Assembly: GCA_003564655.1 (NCBI GenBank) | Contig: PXES01000414.1 | Span: 1-12,010, forward strand | Length of the DNA stretch: 12,010 bases | From: Paracoccaceae bacterium | Lineage (GTDB): Bacteria > Pseudomonadota > Alphaproteobacteria > Rhodobacterales > Rhodobacteraceae | Direction of reading: 5' to 3' | In this document: positions 7,501 to 12,010 of the stretch, piece by piece | Numbering within the stretch: the first letter of the stretch is position 1 | How the letters are laid out: each line of letters opens with the position of its first letter | The notes under the pieces: model-generated | What the model was told of the DNA's origin: nothing | Databases searched by the model: none | The model's input: only the letters and a program-made list of their open reading frames with translations | Translations under genes and position numbers: made by a program

Positions 7501-7817
7501 CGCTGGAGGACGAGACCGGGGTCAGCAATATCGTCGTCTGGCCCAAGGTTTACGAACGTCACCGCCGCGCGGTGATCGGCGGCCGGCTGCTGCGGGTGCA
7601 CGGGCGCGTGCAGCGTGAGGGCGCCGTGGTCCATGTCATCGCCGAGGCGATCACTGACCTGTCCGACAGGCTGGGCGCGCTGGGGCGCGGGGTGATCGAC
7701 CCCACGGGCGGACGCGCGGACGAGGCGCGCCGCCCGGTGCCCACGCGCCAGCCGCGATCCGTGCGCCACCCGCGCGAGCAGGCGAAAGTGCTGTTCCCCA
7801 GCCGCGACTTTCACTGA
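4506..7817 (+). CDS. dnaE2: Error-prone DNA polymerase DnaE2 (ImuC), complete
   Basis: This 1103-residue C-family polymerase extends past DNA lesions during SOS mutagenesis, in known systems together with ImuB and ImuA. YAELCVTSNFSFLRGASHPE (residues 9-28) is the DnaE2 signature and opens the PHP domain, where ITDRNSLAG replaces the metal-binding ITDH type of replicative DnaE1. The palm carries PPDIDVDF (410-417) with catalytic D414 and D416; D563 in LKVDVLSLGML is the probable third aspartate. Helix-hairpin-helix regions follow, then an OB fold from about 976 (WVEVCGLVITRQRPGTASGV) to 1050, and the typical SRDFH end. Residues 66-100 form a hydrophilic insertion in the PHP domain, before RLIVGARLEL; it may be lineage-specific. 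The start at 4506 gives the standard N-terminus, with only a modest ribosome-binding site (GGGGTG). A LexA box lies just upstream. imuA and imuB, which often precede dnaE2, are absent; trmB is upstream and a convergent nuclease gene downstream. Confidence 0.96.
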   Translation: MSESDPQGYAELCVTSNFSFLRGASHPEELVARAAALGLAAIAITDRNSLAGVVRAHVALREMGRARSEALAIRSQRETDTSSRQTETGPGLAIPEGPLPRLIVGARLELEDSPVEWLALPLDRAGYAGLSQLLSLGKRRAAKGACLLRQADLLAGGAGMVLIALPPEGGAGQDHIRAVARAFTGNTYLGAAPAYDGRDPDRLADRARLAARLALPMVALGDVVMHAAGRRKLADVLTCLRAGCTIDDLGARALPNAEARLKGAAAMARLFALYPAAIRRTLEIANRCAFSLDELSYEYPDEVSDGEPAQTRLERLVRAGLWRRFPAGTPPETLAKVEKELRIIANLGFAAYFLTVHDIVDFARSRGILCQGRGSAANSVICYALGITEVPPNTISMVFERFMSEARGEPPDIDVDFEHERREEVIQWIYDRYGRDRAGLTATVIHFRSRAAVREVGKVMGLSADVVSALASSSMGWRSGPPAPERLRELGLDPEEPRLAQTTALIAEIIGFPRHLSQHVGGFVITKGRLDALCPIENAAMEGRTVIEWDKDDINALGILKVDVLSLGMLTCIRKCFDLVAEAGGARYSLENLPREDPATYDMLCRADALGVFQVESRAQMNFLPRMRPRCLYDLVIEVAIVRPGPIQGGMVHPYIRRRQGKEPVHLPSRELRGVLERTLGVPLFQEQAMQIAVVAAGFTPEEADRLRRSLATFKRMGTIGSFRERFLAGMAERGYDSGFAEACFAQIEGFGEYGFPESHAASFALLVYASAWLKRPHPAAFACALLNSQPMGFYAPAQIVRDAREHGVEVRPVSVNHSAWDCTLEPRADGALALRLGMRQVRGMAEEDAAWIVAARGNGYPDAESLWRRAGVAPATLTRLAEADALACMGLARREALWAIRALRAPKPLPLFSAGIEDEGIREAPVSLPPLSLAEAVVEDYLTLRLSLRAHPMELLRPHLPGLTPHDGLMQAIGWVEVCGLVITRQRPGTASGVIFLTLEDETGVSNIVVWPKVYERHRRAVIGGRLLRVHGRVQREGAVVHVIAEAITDLSDRLGALGRGVIDPTGGRADEARRPVPTRQPRSVRHPREQAKVLFPSRDFH

Positions 7818-7825
7818 CCTGCCCG

Positions 7826-7901
7826 GCTGCCTGCCCCTGCAAGCGGCAAGCGAGCGCCCGGAACGGGCGCGCAGCGATCTCCGCTTGCAGGGGCAGGCAG
7901 C
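7826..7901. terminator. Long perfect palindromic structure between convergent genes (probable bidirectional terminator)
   Basis: Positions 7826-7846 (G then CTGCCTGCCCCTGCAAGCGG) are perfectly complementary to 7881-7901, giving a 21-bp outer stem. Inside it, GCGCCCG (7854-7860) and CGGGCGC (7864-7870) form a second, 7-bp stem with a GAA loop. The element begins 9 nt after the dnaE2 stop codon and ends 12 nt before the stop codon of the convergent nuclease gene, so it serves both transcripts equally. No T-run follows on either strand. Stalling, 3'-end protection or blocking of antisense readthrough are all possible, as is a dispersed palindromic repeat. Confidence 0.7.
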
Positions 7902-7912
7902 AGCGCCGACGC

Positions 7913-8464
7913 TCAGGCGACATCCAGCTCAAGCGCCCCGTCGCGGATCCGCCCCGCGATCAGGAAACCCGGCGTGGCGACTTCAGGGAACTGCTCGGCC
8001 CAGTCGCGAAAACGATCGTTGGAGATGACCCGCGCGCCGTGATCGCGCGCCGCGCGCAGGATCATGCCATCCGCGACCTCGCCCCGGTTCACCACCATCA
8101 CCTGATCCGAAGGCAGATCAAGCTGCCAGGCCAGCGCATGATGGTCCAGGTACTGCCCAGCCAGCTTGTAGCCGGCATTGGCGTCAAAGACGACGGCCGG
8201 GGTCAGCCCGCGCGCTGCCGCCTCGGCAATGACGCCCCGCAGCACGTTGATATCGGGTTCTCCATTATGCCAGTGCATGATGTTCGAGCCATCGAGAAGC
8301 ACATATTCGAGCGGCCCGCGCGACGCGGAGGGTCGCGCAAACAGCGCCAGGATCACCCCGCCCAACCCGCAGATCAGCGCAAGAAACAGTAACTCGGGCA
8401 TCACGACCAGCCCCGCCACGGTCAGAACTGCCGACACGCCAAGCACGAAAACCGGACCGCTCAT
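7913..8464 (-). CDS. Membrane-anchored NYN (Zc3h12a-like) ribonuclease-domain protein
   Basis: The 183-residue protein has two hydrophobic helices at about residues 5-22 and 26-43, then a PIN-like NYN domain from about residue 52. LEYVLLDGSNIMHW (52-65) supplies D58 and N61; VVFDANAGYK (91-100) gives D94; GEVADGMILRAA (128-139) gives D132; and VISNDRFRDW (146-155) gives D150. These acidic positions and the SNDRFRD motif match the RNase fold of Zc3h12a/Regnase-1, so a metal-dependent RNA nuclease tethered to the inner membrane, with its domain in the cytoplasm, is likely. Activity and substrate are inferred. The start at 8464 has an AAGGTG ribosome-binding site. The gene is divergent from rpsU and convergent with dnaE2. 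No antitoxin-like partner is adjacent, which argues against a simple toxin-antitoxin pair. Confidence 0.82.
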   Translation of the reverse strand: MSGPVFVLGVSAVLTVAGLVVMPELLFLALICGLGGVILALFARPSASRGPLEYVLLDGSNIMHWHNGEPDINVLRGVIAEAAARGLTPAVVFDANAGYKLAGQYLDHHALAWQLDLPSDQVMVVNRGEVADGMILRAARDHGARVISNDRFRDWAEQFPEVATPGFLIAGRIRDGALELDVA

Positions 8465-8540
8465 CCTGCACCTTCAACTTGCACCATCGACGCGGTAACC
8501 GACAAACTTGGCAAGATTGCGACTGCCCCGAACCTGCTCT

Positions 8541-8577
8541 TTCAGGCTCGACAGACCCCTTCAGGCTGGACAGGACC
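8541..8577 (+). repeat. Imperfect tandem repeat upstream of rpsU
   Basis: Two copies, TTCAGGCTCGACAGACC (8541-8557) and TTCAGGCTGGACAGGACC (8560-8577), differ by one substitution and one inserted G and start 19 nt apart. The second copy contains the candidate rpsU -35 (TGGACA); the first has TCGACA at the equivalent place. They could be regulator half-sites, tandem promoters or a chance duplication. Confidence 0.5.
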
Positions 8578-8595
8578 ACCCGGCTTTGCTAGACG
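8567..8595 (+). promoter_or_regulatory. Candidate rpsU promoter
   Basis: TGGACA (8567-8572, five of six matches to TTGACA) is followed after 17 nt by TAGACG (8590-8595). Transcription would start near 8602 and leave a leader of about 47 nt. The -10 is poor, so the call is tentative. Confidence 0.33.
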
Positions 8596-8648
8596 GCAGC
8601 TTCCTGCAAGATGATGCAACTCTAACTTGGAAAGGTGGTGACAACCAC

Positions 8649-8855
8649 ATGCAGGTATCGGTTCGCGACAATAACGTCGATCAGGCCCTTCGTGCGCTGA
8701 AGAAGAAACTCCAGCGTGAGGGTGTGTTTCGTGAGATGAAGCTCAAGCAGCATTTCGAGAAACCCTCCGAGAAGAAGGACCGCGAGAAAGCCGAAGCCAT
8801 CCGCCGCGCGCGCAAGCTCGCGCGCAAGAAGGCGCAGCGCGAAGGCCTGCTCTGA
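8649..8855 (+). CDS. rpsU: 30S ribosomal protein bS21
   Basis: The 68-residue, strongly basic protein MQVSVRDNNVDQALRALKKK and onward is bS21, a small-subunit protein near the mRNA exit and anti-Shine-Dalgarno region that helps translation initiation. It has the family pattern: an N-terminal strand, the LRALKKKLQREGVFREMK core (residues 15-32) and a Lys/Arg-rich helical tail (RRARKLARKKAQREGLL). Length is normal for alphaproteobacteria. The open frame extends 47 codons upstream, but the ATG at 8649 is the family start and follows an AAGGTGGTGA ribosome-binding site at good spacing. The gene appears to be monocistronic, with its own candidate promoter and, after the stop codon, a hairpin and an intrinsic terminator. 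Divergent to it is the NYN nuclease gene. Confidence 0.97.
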   Translation: MQVSVRDNNVDQALRALKKKLQREGVFREMKLKQHFEKPSEKKDREKAEAIRRARKLARKKAQREGLL

Positions 8856-8873
8856 TCGTTCAGGGCCGAAGAT

Positions 8874-8892
8874 GCGGAACGATCCGTTCCGC
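8874..8892 (+). other. Perfect hairpin between rpsU and its terminator
   Basis: GCGGAACG (8874-8881), loop ATC, CGTTCCGC (8885-8892) gives a perfect 8-bp stem 19 nt after the rpsU stop codon and 10 nt before the terminator stem. There is no T-run, so it is not itself an intrinsic terminator. It may protect the short mRNA from 3' exonucleases. Confidence 0.55.
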
Positions 8893-8901
8893 CCGAAACA
8901 C

Positions 8902-8929
8902 CCCCCGGCCCCGGCCCGCGGGGGTTTTT
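8902..8929 (+). terminator. Rho-independent terminator of rpsU
   Basis: CCCCCG (8902-8907) pairs with CGGGGG (8919-8924) around an 11-nt GC-rich loop and is followed at once by TTTTT (8925-8929). On the other strand the stem is followed by only a weak T-run (TGTTT), so it could act partly on the convergent nuclease gene ending at 8949. Confidence 0.8.
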
Positions 8930-8948
8930 CATTGCCCGGGGCGTGGCC

Positions 8949-9626
8949 TCAGCGCCGCGCCCGCCGCCAGCCCGCGGCCCGAGCGTCCGCCTCCGAACAG
9001 AACCAGCGTACACCGGGCTTGTCCATGTTGACACGCGCGTAAAACTGCTGCCCCGGCATGTGGTAGATGCGCCCGTTCTGCGAGACATTGCCCTTGATGT
9101 TGCAGGTATTTCCCGCGCTTGCCTGCCGTGCAGCGCCACGCGGCACGCAAAAACCCGCCAGCGGGTTGAGCGGCCCGCCGAAAATGCCCGCGCCTGCTGC
9201 CTGCCCACGCGCCTCTGCGGCCTGATAGCTCTCGGCGCGGCCCTGCTCTTGCGCGAAGCGCGGGCAGACCCGCGCGGCCCCGGCCTCGATCAGCAGGGTC
9301 GCAATATCCTGCCCGCCCAGATAGCAGCGCCCGACCACGCGCCCATGCGTGCGTTCGCCCAGATCGACGCAGCGCAGGCGCTGGCCGTCCAGCATGGCGC
9401 GGGCCTCTTCGGTGGCCCACACCCCGCATTGCCAGCCGCGCCCATCCGCATGATAGCAGGTCTCGGCCATCTCGGGCGCGTCGATGCCGCCCAGCCGGAT
9501 GCGCGTGCCCCCGATATCCAGCGTATCGGCGTCGATCACGCGCGGCACGCCCGCAATCTCGGTGGTCGCCGCCCAAAGCGGCATGGCCAGCATCAGCGCA
9601 ACGAAGAATGAACAGACCCTCAACAT
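8949..9626 (-). CDS. Secreted thermonuclease (SNase)-like protein with C-terminal sunset-type domain
   Basis: The 225-residue protein starts with a signal peptide (about residues 1-20, MLRVCSFFVALMLAMPLWAA), so it should act in the periplasm or outside. The staphylococcal-nuclease-like OB fold spans about residues 23-120. Catalytic-type residues are present: VIDADTL (30-36, D34), RIRLGGIDAPE (42-52; R44, D49, E52) and HGRVVGRCYL with R96. This suggests a Ca2+-dependent phosphodiesterase acting on DNA or RNA, although many family members have no proven activity. A second module at about 174-222 (CNIKGNVSQNGRIYHMPGQQ, then WFCSEADARAAGWR) is of the sunset type, also found in ExoI-like and stand-alone secreted proteins. 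The many cysteines fit an oxidising compartment. The ribosome-binding site is weak (CAGG). The gene is convergent with rpsU and divergent from choX, with a CtrA-type site 44 nt upstream. Confidence 0.88.
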   Translation of the reverse strand: MLRVCSFFVALMLAMPLWAATTEIAGVPRVIDADTLDIGGTRIRLGGIDAPEMAETCYHADGRGWQCGVWATEEARAMLDGQRLRCVDLGERTHGRVVGRCYLGGQDIATLLIEAGAARVCPRFAQEQGRAESYQAAEARGQAAGAGIFGGPLNPLAGFCVPRGAARQASAGNTCNIKGNVSQNGRIYHMPGQQFYARVNMDKPGVRWFCSEADARAAGWRRARR

Positions 9627-9668
9627 GGGCAGAACCTGCGCGCAGGCGGCTCGCCGTTCAAGCGATTT

Positions 9669-9695
9669 GTTAACCTTTCGTTAATACAGGTTAAC
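9669..9695. promoter_or_regulatory. CtrA-type binding site within an 8-bp inverted repeat
   Basis: TTAA-CCTTTCG-TTAA (9670-9684) fits the TTAA-N7-TTAA consensus of the alphaproteobacterial cell-cycle regulator CtrA. It overlaps a perfect inverted repeat, GTTAACCT (9669-9676) and AGGTTAAC (9688-9695), 11 nt apart, which adds a third TTAA block. It lies 44 nt upstream of the SNase start and about 195 nt upstream of choX, in an AT-rich patch in GC-rich DNA. The nearer SNase gene is the likelier target. Confidence 0.55.
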
Positions 9696-9727
9696 GACGT
9701 GGCCAAGGCGCATCGCGCGCTCCCCTG

Positions 9728-9754
9728 CCCCCGGCCCGCCGCGGCTGTCGGGGG
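9728..9754. other. Possible hairpin upstream of choX
   Basis: CCCCCG (9728-9733) and CGGGGG (9749-9754) can form a 6-bp stem with a 15-nt loop in the SNase-choX gap. There is no T-run. About 30 nt further on, GATAAT (9784-9789) resembles a -10 hexamer for choX, but I find no well-spaced -35. The rest of the gap shows nothing further. Confidence 0.25.
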
Positions 9755-9889
9755 ATCTTCGTCTTGATCGTCGCGGATTGCCTGATAATGTCTTGCAAAT
9801 TCGGAACAGCCGGGCGGAAGAACGGGGCCGCTGCGCCCTCACCCCTGCCCGCGACACAGAAAAACCGACAACCCGACAGGAGAGACCCC

Positions 9890-10804
9890 ATGCGCCTGCC
9901 CGTTTTCGCCGCCGCCACACTGGCCGCAGCCCCTGCCTTCGCCGATTGCCCCTCGGTCACATTCTCGGATGTGGGCTGGACCGACATCACCGCCACCACC
10001 GCCGTCGCCACGACCATCCTCGAGGCGCTGGGATATGAGACCAACACGCTGGTGCTGTCGGTGCCCGTCACCTACACCTCGATGGCCAATGGCGATGTCG
10101 ATGTGTTCCTGGGCAACTGGATGCCGACGATGGAGGCCGATATCGCCCCCTATCGCGAGGCCGGGACGGTGGACACGGTGCGCCGCAATCTGGAAGGCGC
10201 GAAATACACCCTGGCGACCAATGCCGCCGGGGCCGAACTCGGGATAGCCGATTTCGCAGATATCGCCGCACAGGCCGAGGCACTGGAAAGTCGCATCTAC
10301 GGCATCGAGCCCGGCAATGACGGCAACCGGCTGATCCTCGACATGATCGAGGCCGATGCCTTCGGGTTGTCGGGCTTCGAGCTGGTCGAAAGCTCGGAAC
10401 AGGGGATGCTGGCGCAGGTCGCGCGGGCCGACCGGCGGGACGAGCCGGTGGTCTTCCTCGGCTGGGAGCCGCATCCGATGAATGCCAATTTCGAGCTGAC
10501 CTATCTGGAAGGCGGCGATGACTGGTTCGGCCCCGATCTTGGCGGGGCCGAGGTGTACACCAACACCCGCGCCGGGCTGGTCGAGGAGTGCCCCAATCTG
10601 GGCGCGTTCCTGGAGAACCTCGAATTCACGCTCGAGATGGAAAACGAGATCATGGGCAAGATCCTGAATGACGGGATGGAGCCCGGCGACGCCGCCCGCG
10701 CCTGGCTGACGGACAATCGCGACGACATCGCGCCCTGGCTGGTCGGTGTGACCACGCTGGACGGCGACGAGGCCGTCGGCGCGGTCATGGCCGCGCTGGA
10801 CTGA
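9890..10804 (+). CDS. choX: Choline ABC transporter, periplasmic substrate-binding protein ChoX
   Basis: The 304-residue protein delivers choline to the ChoW/ChoV importer. A signal peptide covers about residues 1-18, ending AAPAFA before DCPSVTF. The binding site is recognisable residue by residue: W30, W77, Y106 and W192 equal the aromatic box W43, W90, Y119 and W205 reported for Sinorhizobium meliloti ChoX, all shifted by 13. D32 and N143 equal D45 and N156, which contact the choline hydroxyl. This points to choline rather than glycine betaine as the main ligand; the ligand-residue numbers are from memory of the ChoX structure. The start at 9890 follows an AGGAG ribosome-binding site and gives a proper signal peptide; the frame is open for 42 codons further upstream without one. 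It is first of three genes, with a strong hairpin between it and choW. Confidence 0.94.
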   Translation: MRLPVFAAATLAAAPAFADCPSVTFSDVGWTDITATTAVATTILEALGYETNTLVLSVPVTYTSMANGDVDVFLGNWMPTMEADIAPYREAGTVDTVRRNLEGAKYTLATNAAGAELGIADFADIAAQAEALESRIYGIEPGNDGNRLILDMIEADAFGLSGFELVESSEQGMLAQVARADRRDEPVVFLGWEPHPMNANFELTYLEGGDDWFGPDLGGAEVYTNTRAGLVEECPNLGAFLENLEFTLEMENEIMGKILNDGMEPGDAARAWLTDNRDDIAPWLVGVTTLDGDEAVGAVMAALD

Positions 10805-10810
10805 CACTCC

Positions 10811-10843
10811 CCGGGCAGGCCGCATGACCCGCGGCCTGCCCGG
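10811..10843 (+). other. Intercistronic hairpin between choX and choW
   Basis: CCGGGCAGGCCGC (10811-10823), a 7-nt loop and GCGGCCTGCCCGG (10831-10843) form a perfect 13-bp stem starting 7 nt after the choX stop codon. No T-run follows, so it is not a full terminator. Such stems after a binding-protein gene often protect the upstream mRNA and lower downstream expression, matching the need for more ChoX than ChoW or ChoV. Confidence 0.75.
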
Positions 10844-10863
10844 CTACCGGAGCCTGCCCGCCC

Positions 10864-11715
10864 GTGTCCGATCCGCTGACCCAACCCATCATAGATGCCA
10901 AGATCCCGGTCGGGCGCAGCGTAGCGGATGCCTTTCAGTGGGTGCAGGATACATTCGCCACCGCCTTTGACGGGATCGAGGCCAGCTTGCGCACTGTCGT
11001 CGGGCTCTTGTCGGACGCGCTGCTTGGCCCGCACCCGTTCATCATCATCGCGGTCTTTGCGGGGCTGACCTGGGTGCTGCAGCGGCGGCTGGCCCCGATA
11101 CTGATCGTCATGGCCTGCGCGCTTTTCGCGCTCAATCAGGGCTATTGGGTGCTGACCATGCAGACGCTGACGCTGGTGCTGGGATCATGCGTTGTCTGCA
11201 TGGGGGTGGGCGTGCCGCTGGGCATCTTCGCCGCGCATCACCCGCGCTTCTACCGCGCGTTGACGCCGGTGCTGGACCTGATGCAGACGCTTCCGACCTT
11301 CGTCTATCTGATCCCGGTTCTGGTGCTTTTCGGGCTGGGCATGGTGCCGGGGCTGGTCGCGACGGTGATCTTCGCCATGCCCGCCGCGATCCGGCTGACA
11401 GAACTGGGCATCCGCTCGACCCCGAAGGCGCTGAGCGAGGCCGCCACCGCCTTCGGCGCGACCACGGCGCAGCGCATCCTCAAGGTCGAGTTGCCCTATG
11501 CGTTCCCGCAGATCATGACTGGGCTGAACCAGACCATCATGCTGTCGCTCTCGATGGTGGTGATCGCGGGGCTGGTGGGCGCGCCGGGGCTGGGCGTGCC
11601 CGTGGTGCGTGCGCTGAATACCGTGAATGCGAGCCTCGGCTTCGAGGCCGGCGCGGTCATCGTCGCCGTGGCCATCATGCTCGACCGGATGCTGCGCGTG
11701 GAGCGGACAAGATGA
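10864..11715 (+). CDS. choW: Choline ABC transporter permease ChoW
   Basis: The 283-residue inner-membrane permease of the ProW/OpuAB type forms the translocation path for choline. An amphipathic N-terminus (about residues 1-50) precedes hydrophobic segments between about residue 55 and the C-terminus, five or six in all. The EAA loop that contacts the ATPase is at about 192-211 (EAATAFGATTAQRILKVELP). The VVIAGLVGAPGLG segment that follows is typical of this permease family. The start is GTG at 10864; GGAG at 10849-10852 is a slightly distant ribosome-binding site (11 nt), consistent with lower expression than choX. Its stop overlaps the choV start as ATGA (11712-11715), so the two are translationally coupled. 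The substrate is inferred from choX. Confidence 0.93.
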   Translation: MSDPLTQPIIDAKIPVGRSVADAFQWVQDTFATAFDGIEASLRTVVGLLSDALLGPHPFIIIAVFAGLTWVLQRRLAPILIVMACALFALNQGYWVLTMQTLTLVLGSCVVCMGVGVPLGIFAAHHPRFYRALTPVLDLMQTLPTFVYLIPVLVLFGLGMVPGLVATVIFAMPAAIRLTELGIRSTPKALSEAATAFGATTAQRILKVELPYAFPQIMTGLNQTIMLSLSMVVIAGLVGAPGLGVPVVRALNTVNASLGFEAGAVIVAVAIMLDRMLRVERTR

Positions 11716-12010
11716 GCGATCCGGCCGTCCGCTTCCAGAATGTCTCGATCGTCTTCGGGTCGAACCCCTACAAGGCCATCCCGCTGATGGAAACCGGCCA
11801 GAGCCGCGACGAGATCAAGGCCCGCACCGGGCAGGTGCTGGGCGTCCATGACTGCACGCTCGATGTCGCACCGGGCGAGATCGTGGTGCTGATGGGGCTG
11901 TCGGGCTCGGGGAAATCGACGCTCTTGCGCGCGGTGAACGGGCTCAACCCCATCGTGCAGGGCGATGTGCTGGTGCATGACGGATCGGGGCTGGTCAGCG
12001 TGCCGAAAGC
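11712..12010 (+). CDS. choV: Choline ABC transporter ATP-binding protein ChoV (3' end outside window)
   Basis: Ninety-nine codons are visible. The protein begins MSDPAVRFQNVSIVFGSNPY and has the ProV/OpuAA-type region before the core ATPase domain (PLMETGQSRDEIKARTGQVL, residues 24-43), in which these transporters differ from most ABC ATPases. The Walker A motif GLSGSGKST is intact at residues 62-70. Walker B, the ABC signature and any C-terminal CBS domains lie beyond the right edge. It would hydrolyse ATP to drive choline import with ChoW and ChoX. The start overlaps the choW stop codon by four bases, so it depends on choW translation. Confidence 0.94.
   Translation, partial: MSDPAVRFQNVSIVFGSNPYKAIPLMETGQSRDEIKARTGQVLGVHDCTLDVAPGEIVVLMGLSGSGKSTLLRAVNGLNPIVQGDVLVHDGSGLVSVPK

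Noticed and set aside
7818..7912. A tRNA or other known RNA gene in the dnaE2/NYN gap
   Set aside because: The long-stem structure lacks tRNA arms, anticodon and CCA-adjacent features; a palindromic terminator-like element explains it better.
7913..8464. Toxin of a PIN-type toxin-antitoxin pair
   Set aside because: No small adjacent antitoxin gene is present and the protein has two membrane helices, unlike soluble VapC-type toxins.
8508..8648. N-terminal extension of 47 codons to rpsU
   Set aside because: bS21 starts at MQVSVRDNN in the family, a strong ribosome-binding site lies just before it, and the upstream stretch contains promoter-like repeats.

Overview
The window is GC-rich DNA from an alphaproteobacterium, most likely a Rhodobacteraceae member (Rhodobacter/Roseobacter group). 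This rests on the protein types, the codon use, a GAAC-N7-GAAC LexA box of the alphaproteobacterial kind, a TTAA-N7-TTAA CtrA-type site and a Sinorhizobium-type choline transporter. It reads as ordinary chromosome. I see no mobile element, CRISPR array, phage gene, tRNA or rRNA. Species cannot be fixed from the sequence alone.

Layout. Positions 1-3420 are a minus-strand run. In transcription order it holds a small four-helix membrane protein of unknown function (2968-3420), a CysK-type cysteine synthase (1848-2882) and, 6 nt further on, a large MscS-type mechanosensitive channel that runs off the left edge (1-1841). A divergent promoter region separates this from trmB (3554-4294, tRNA m7G46 methyltransferase) on the plus strand. 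A structured 211-nt gap follows, with stem-loops, an AT-rich motif and a LexA box over a candidate -10. It leads into dnaE2 (4506-7817), the SOS-inducible error-prone polymerase. imuA and imuB are not next to it.

dnaE2 converges with a membrane-anchored NYN/Zc3h12a-like nuclease gene (7913-8464, minus). The 95-nt gap between their stop codons is almost filled by a near-symmetric structure with a perfect 21-bp outer stem. rpsU (bS21, 8649-8855) is divergent from the nuclease gene and is followed by two stem-loops, the second a classic intrinsic terminator. A secreted staphylococcal-nuclease-like protein with a C-terminal 'sunset'-type module (8949-9626, minus) comes next. Its upstream region holds three TTAA blocks, including a CtrA-type site.

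Positions 9890-12010 hold choX-choW-choV, an ABC importer for choline. All four aromatic-box residues, and the Asp and Asn of the Sinorhizobium meliloti ChoX site, are present at one constant offset. A perfect 13-bp hairpin sits between choX and choW, choW and choV overlap by ATGA, and choV is cut by the right edge.

How they work together: choline uptake (a precursor of the osmoprotectant glycine betaine) and the MscS channel are both osmotic-stress functions, but they are far apart and not one operon. dnaE2 is a DNA-damage gene. The rest is housekeeping (trmB, rpsU, cysK) or nucleases of unknown role. No new multi-gene system stands out. The most informative signals are regulatory: the SOS box on a dnaE2 without adjacent imuAB, the large convergent palindrome, the CtrA-type site and the choX/choW hairpin.
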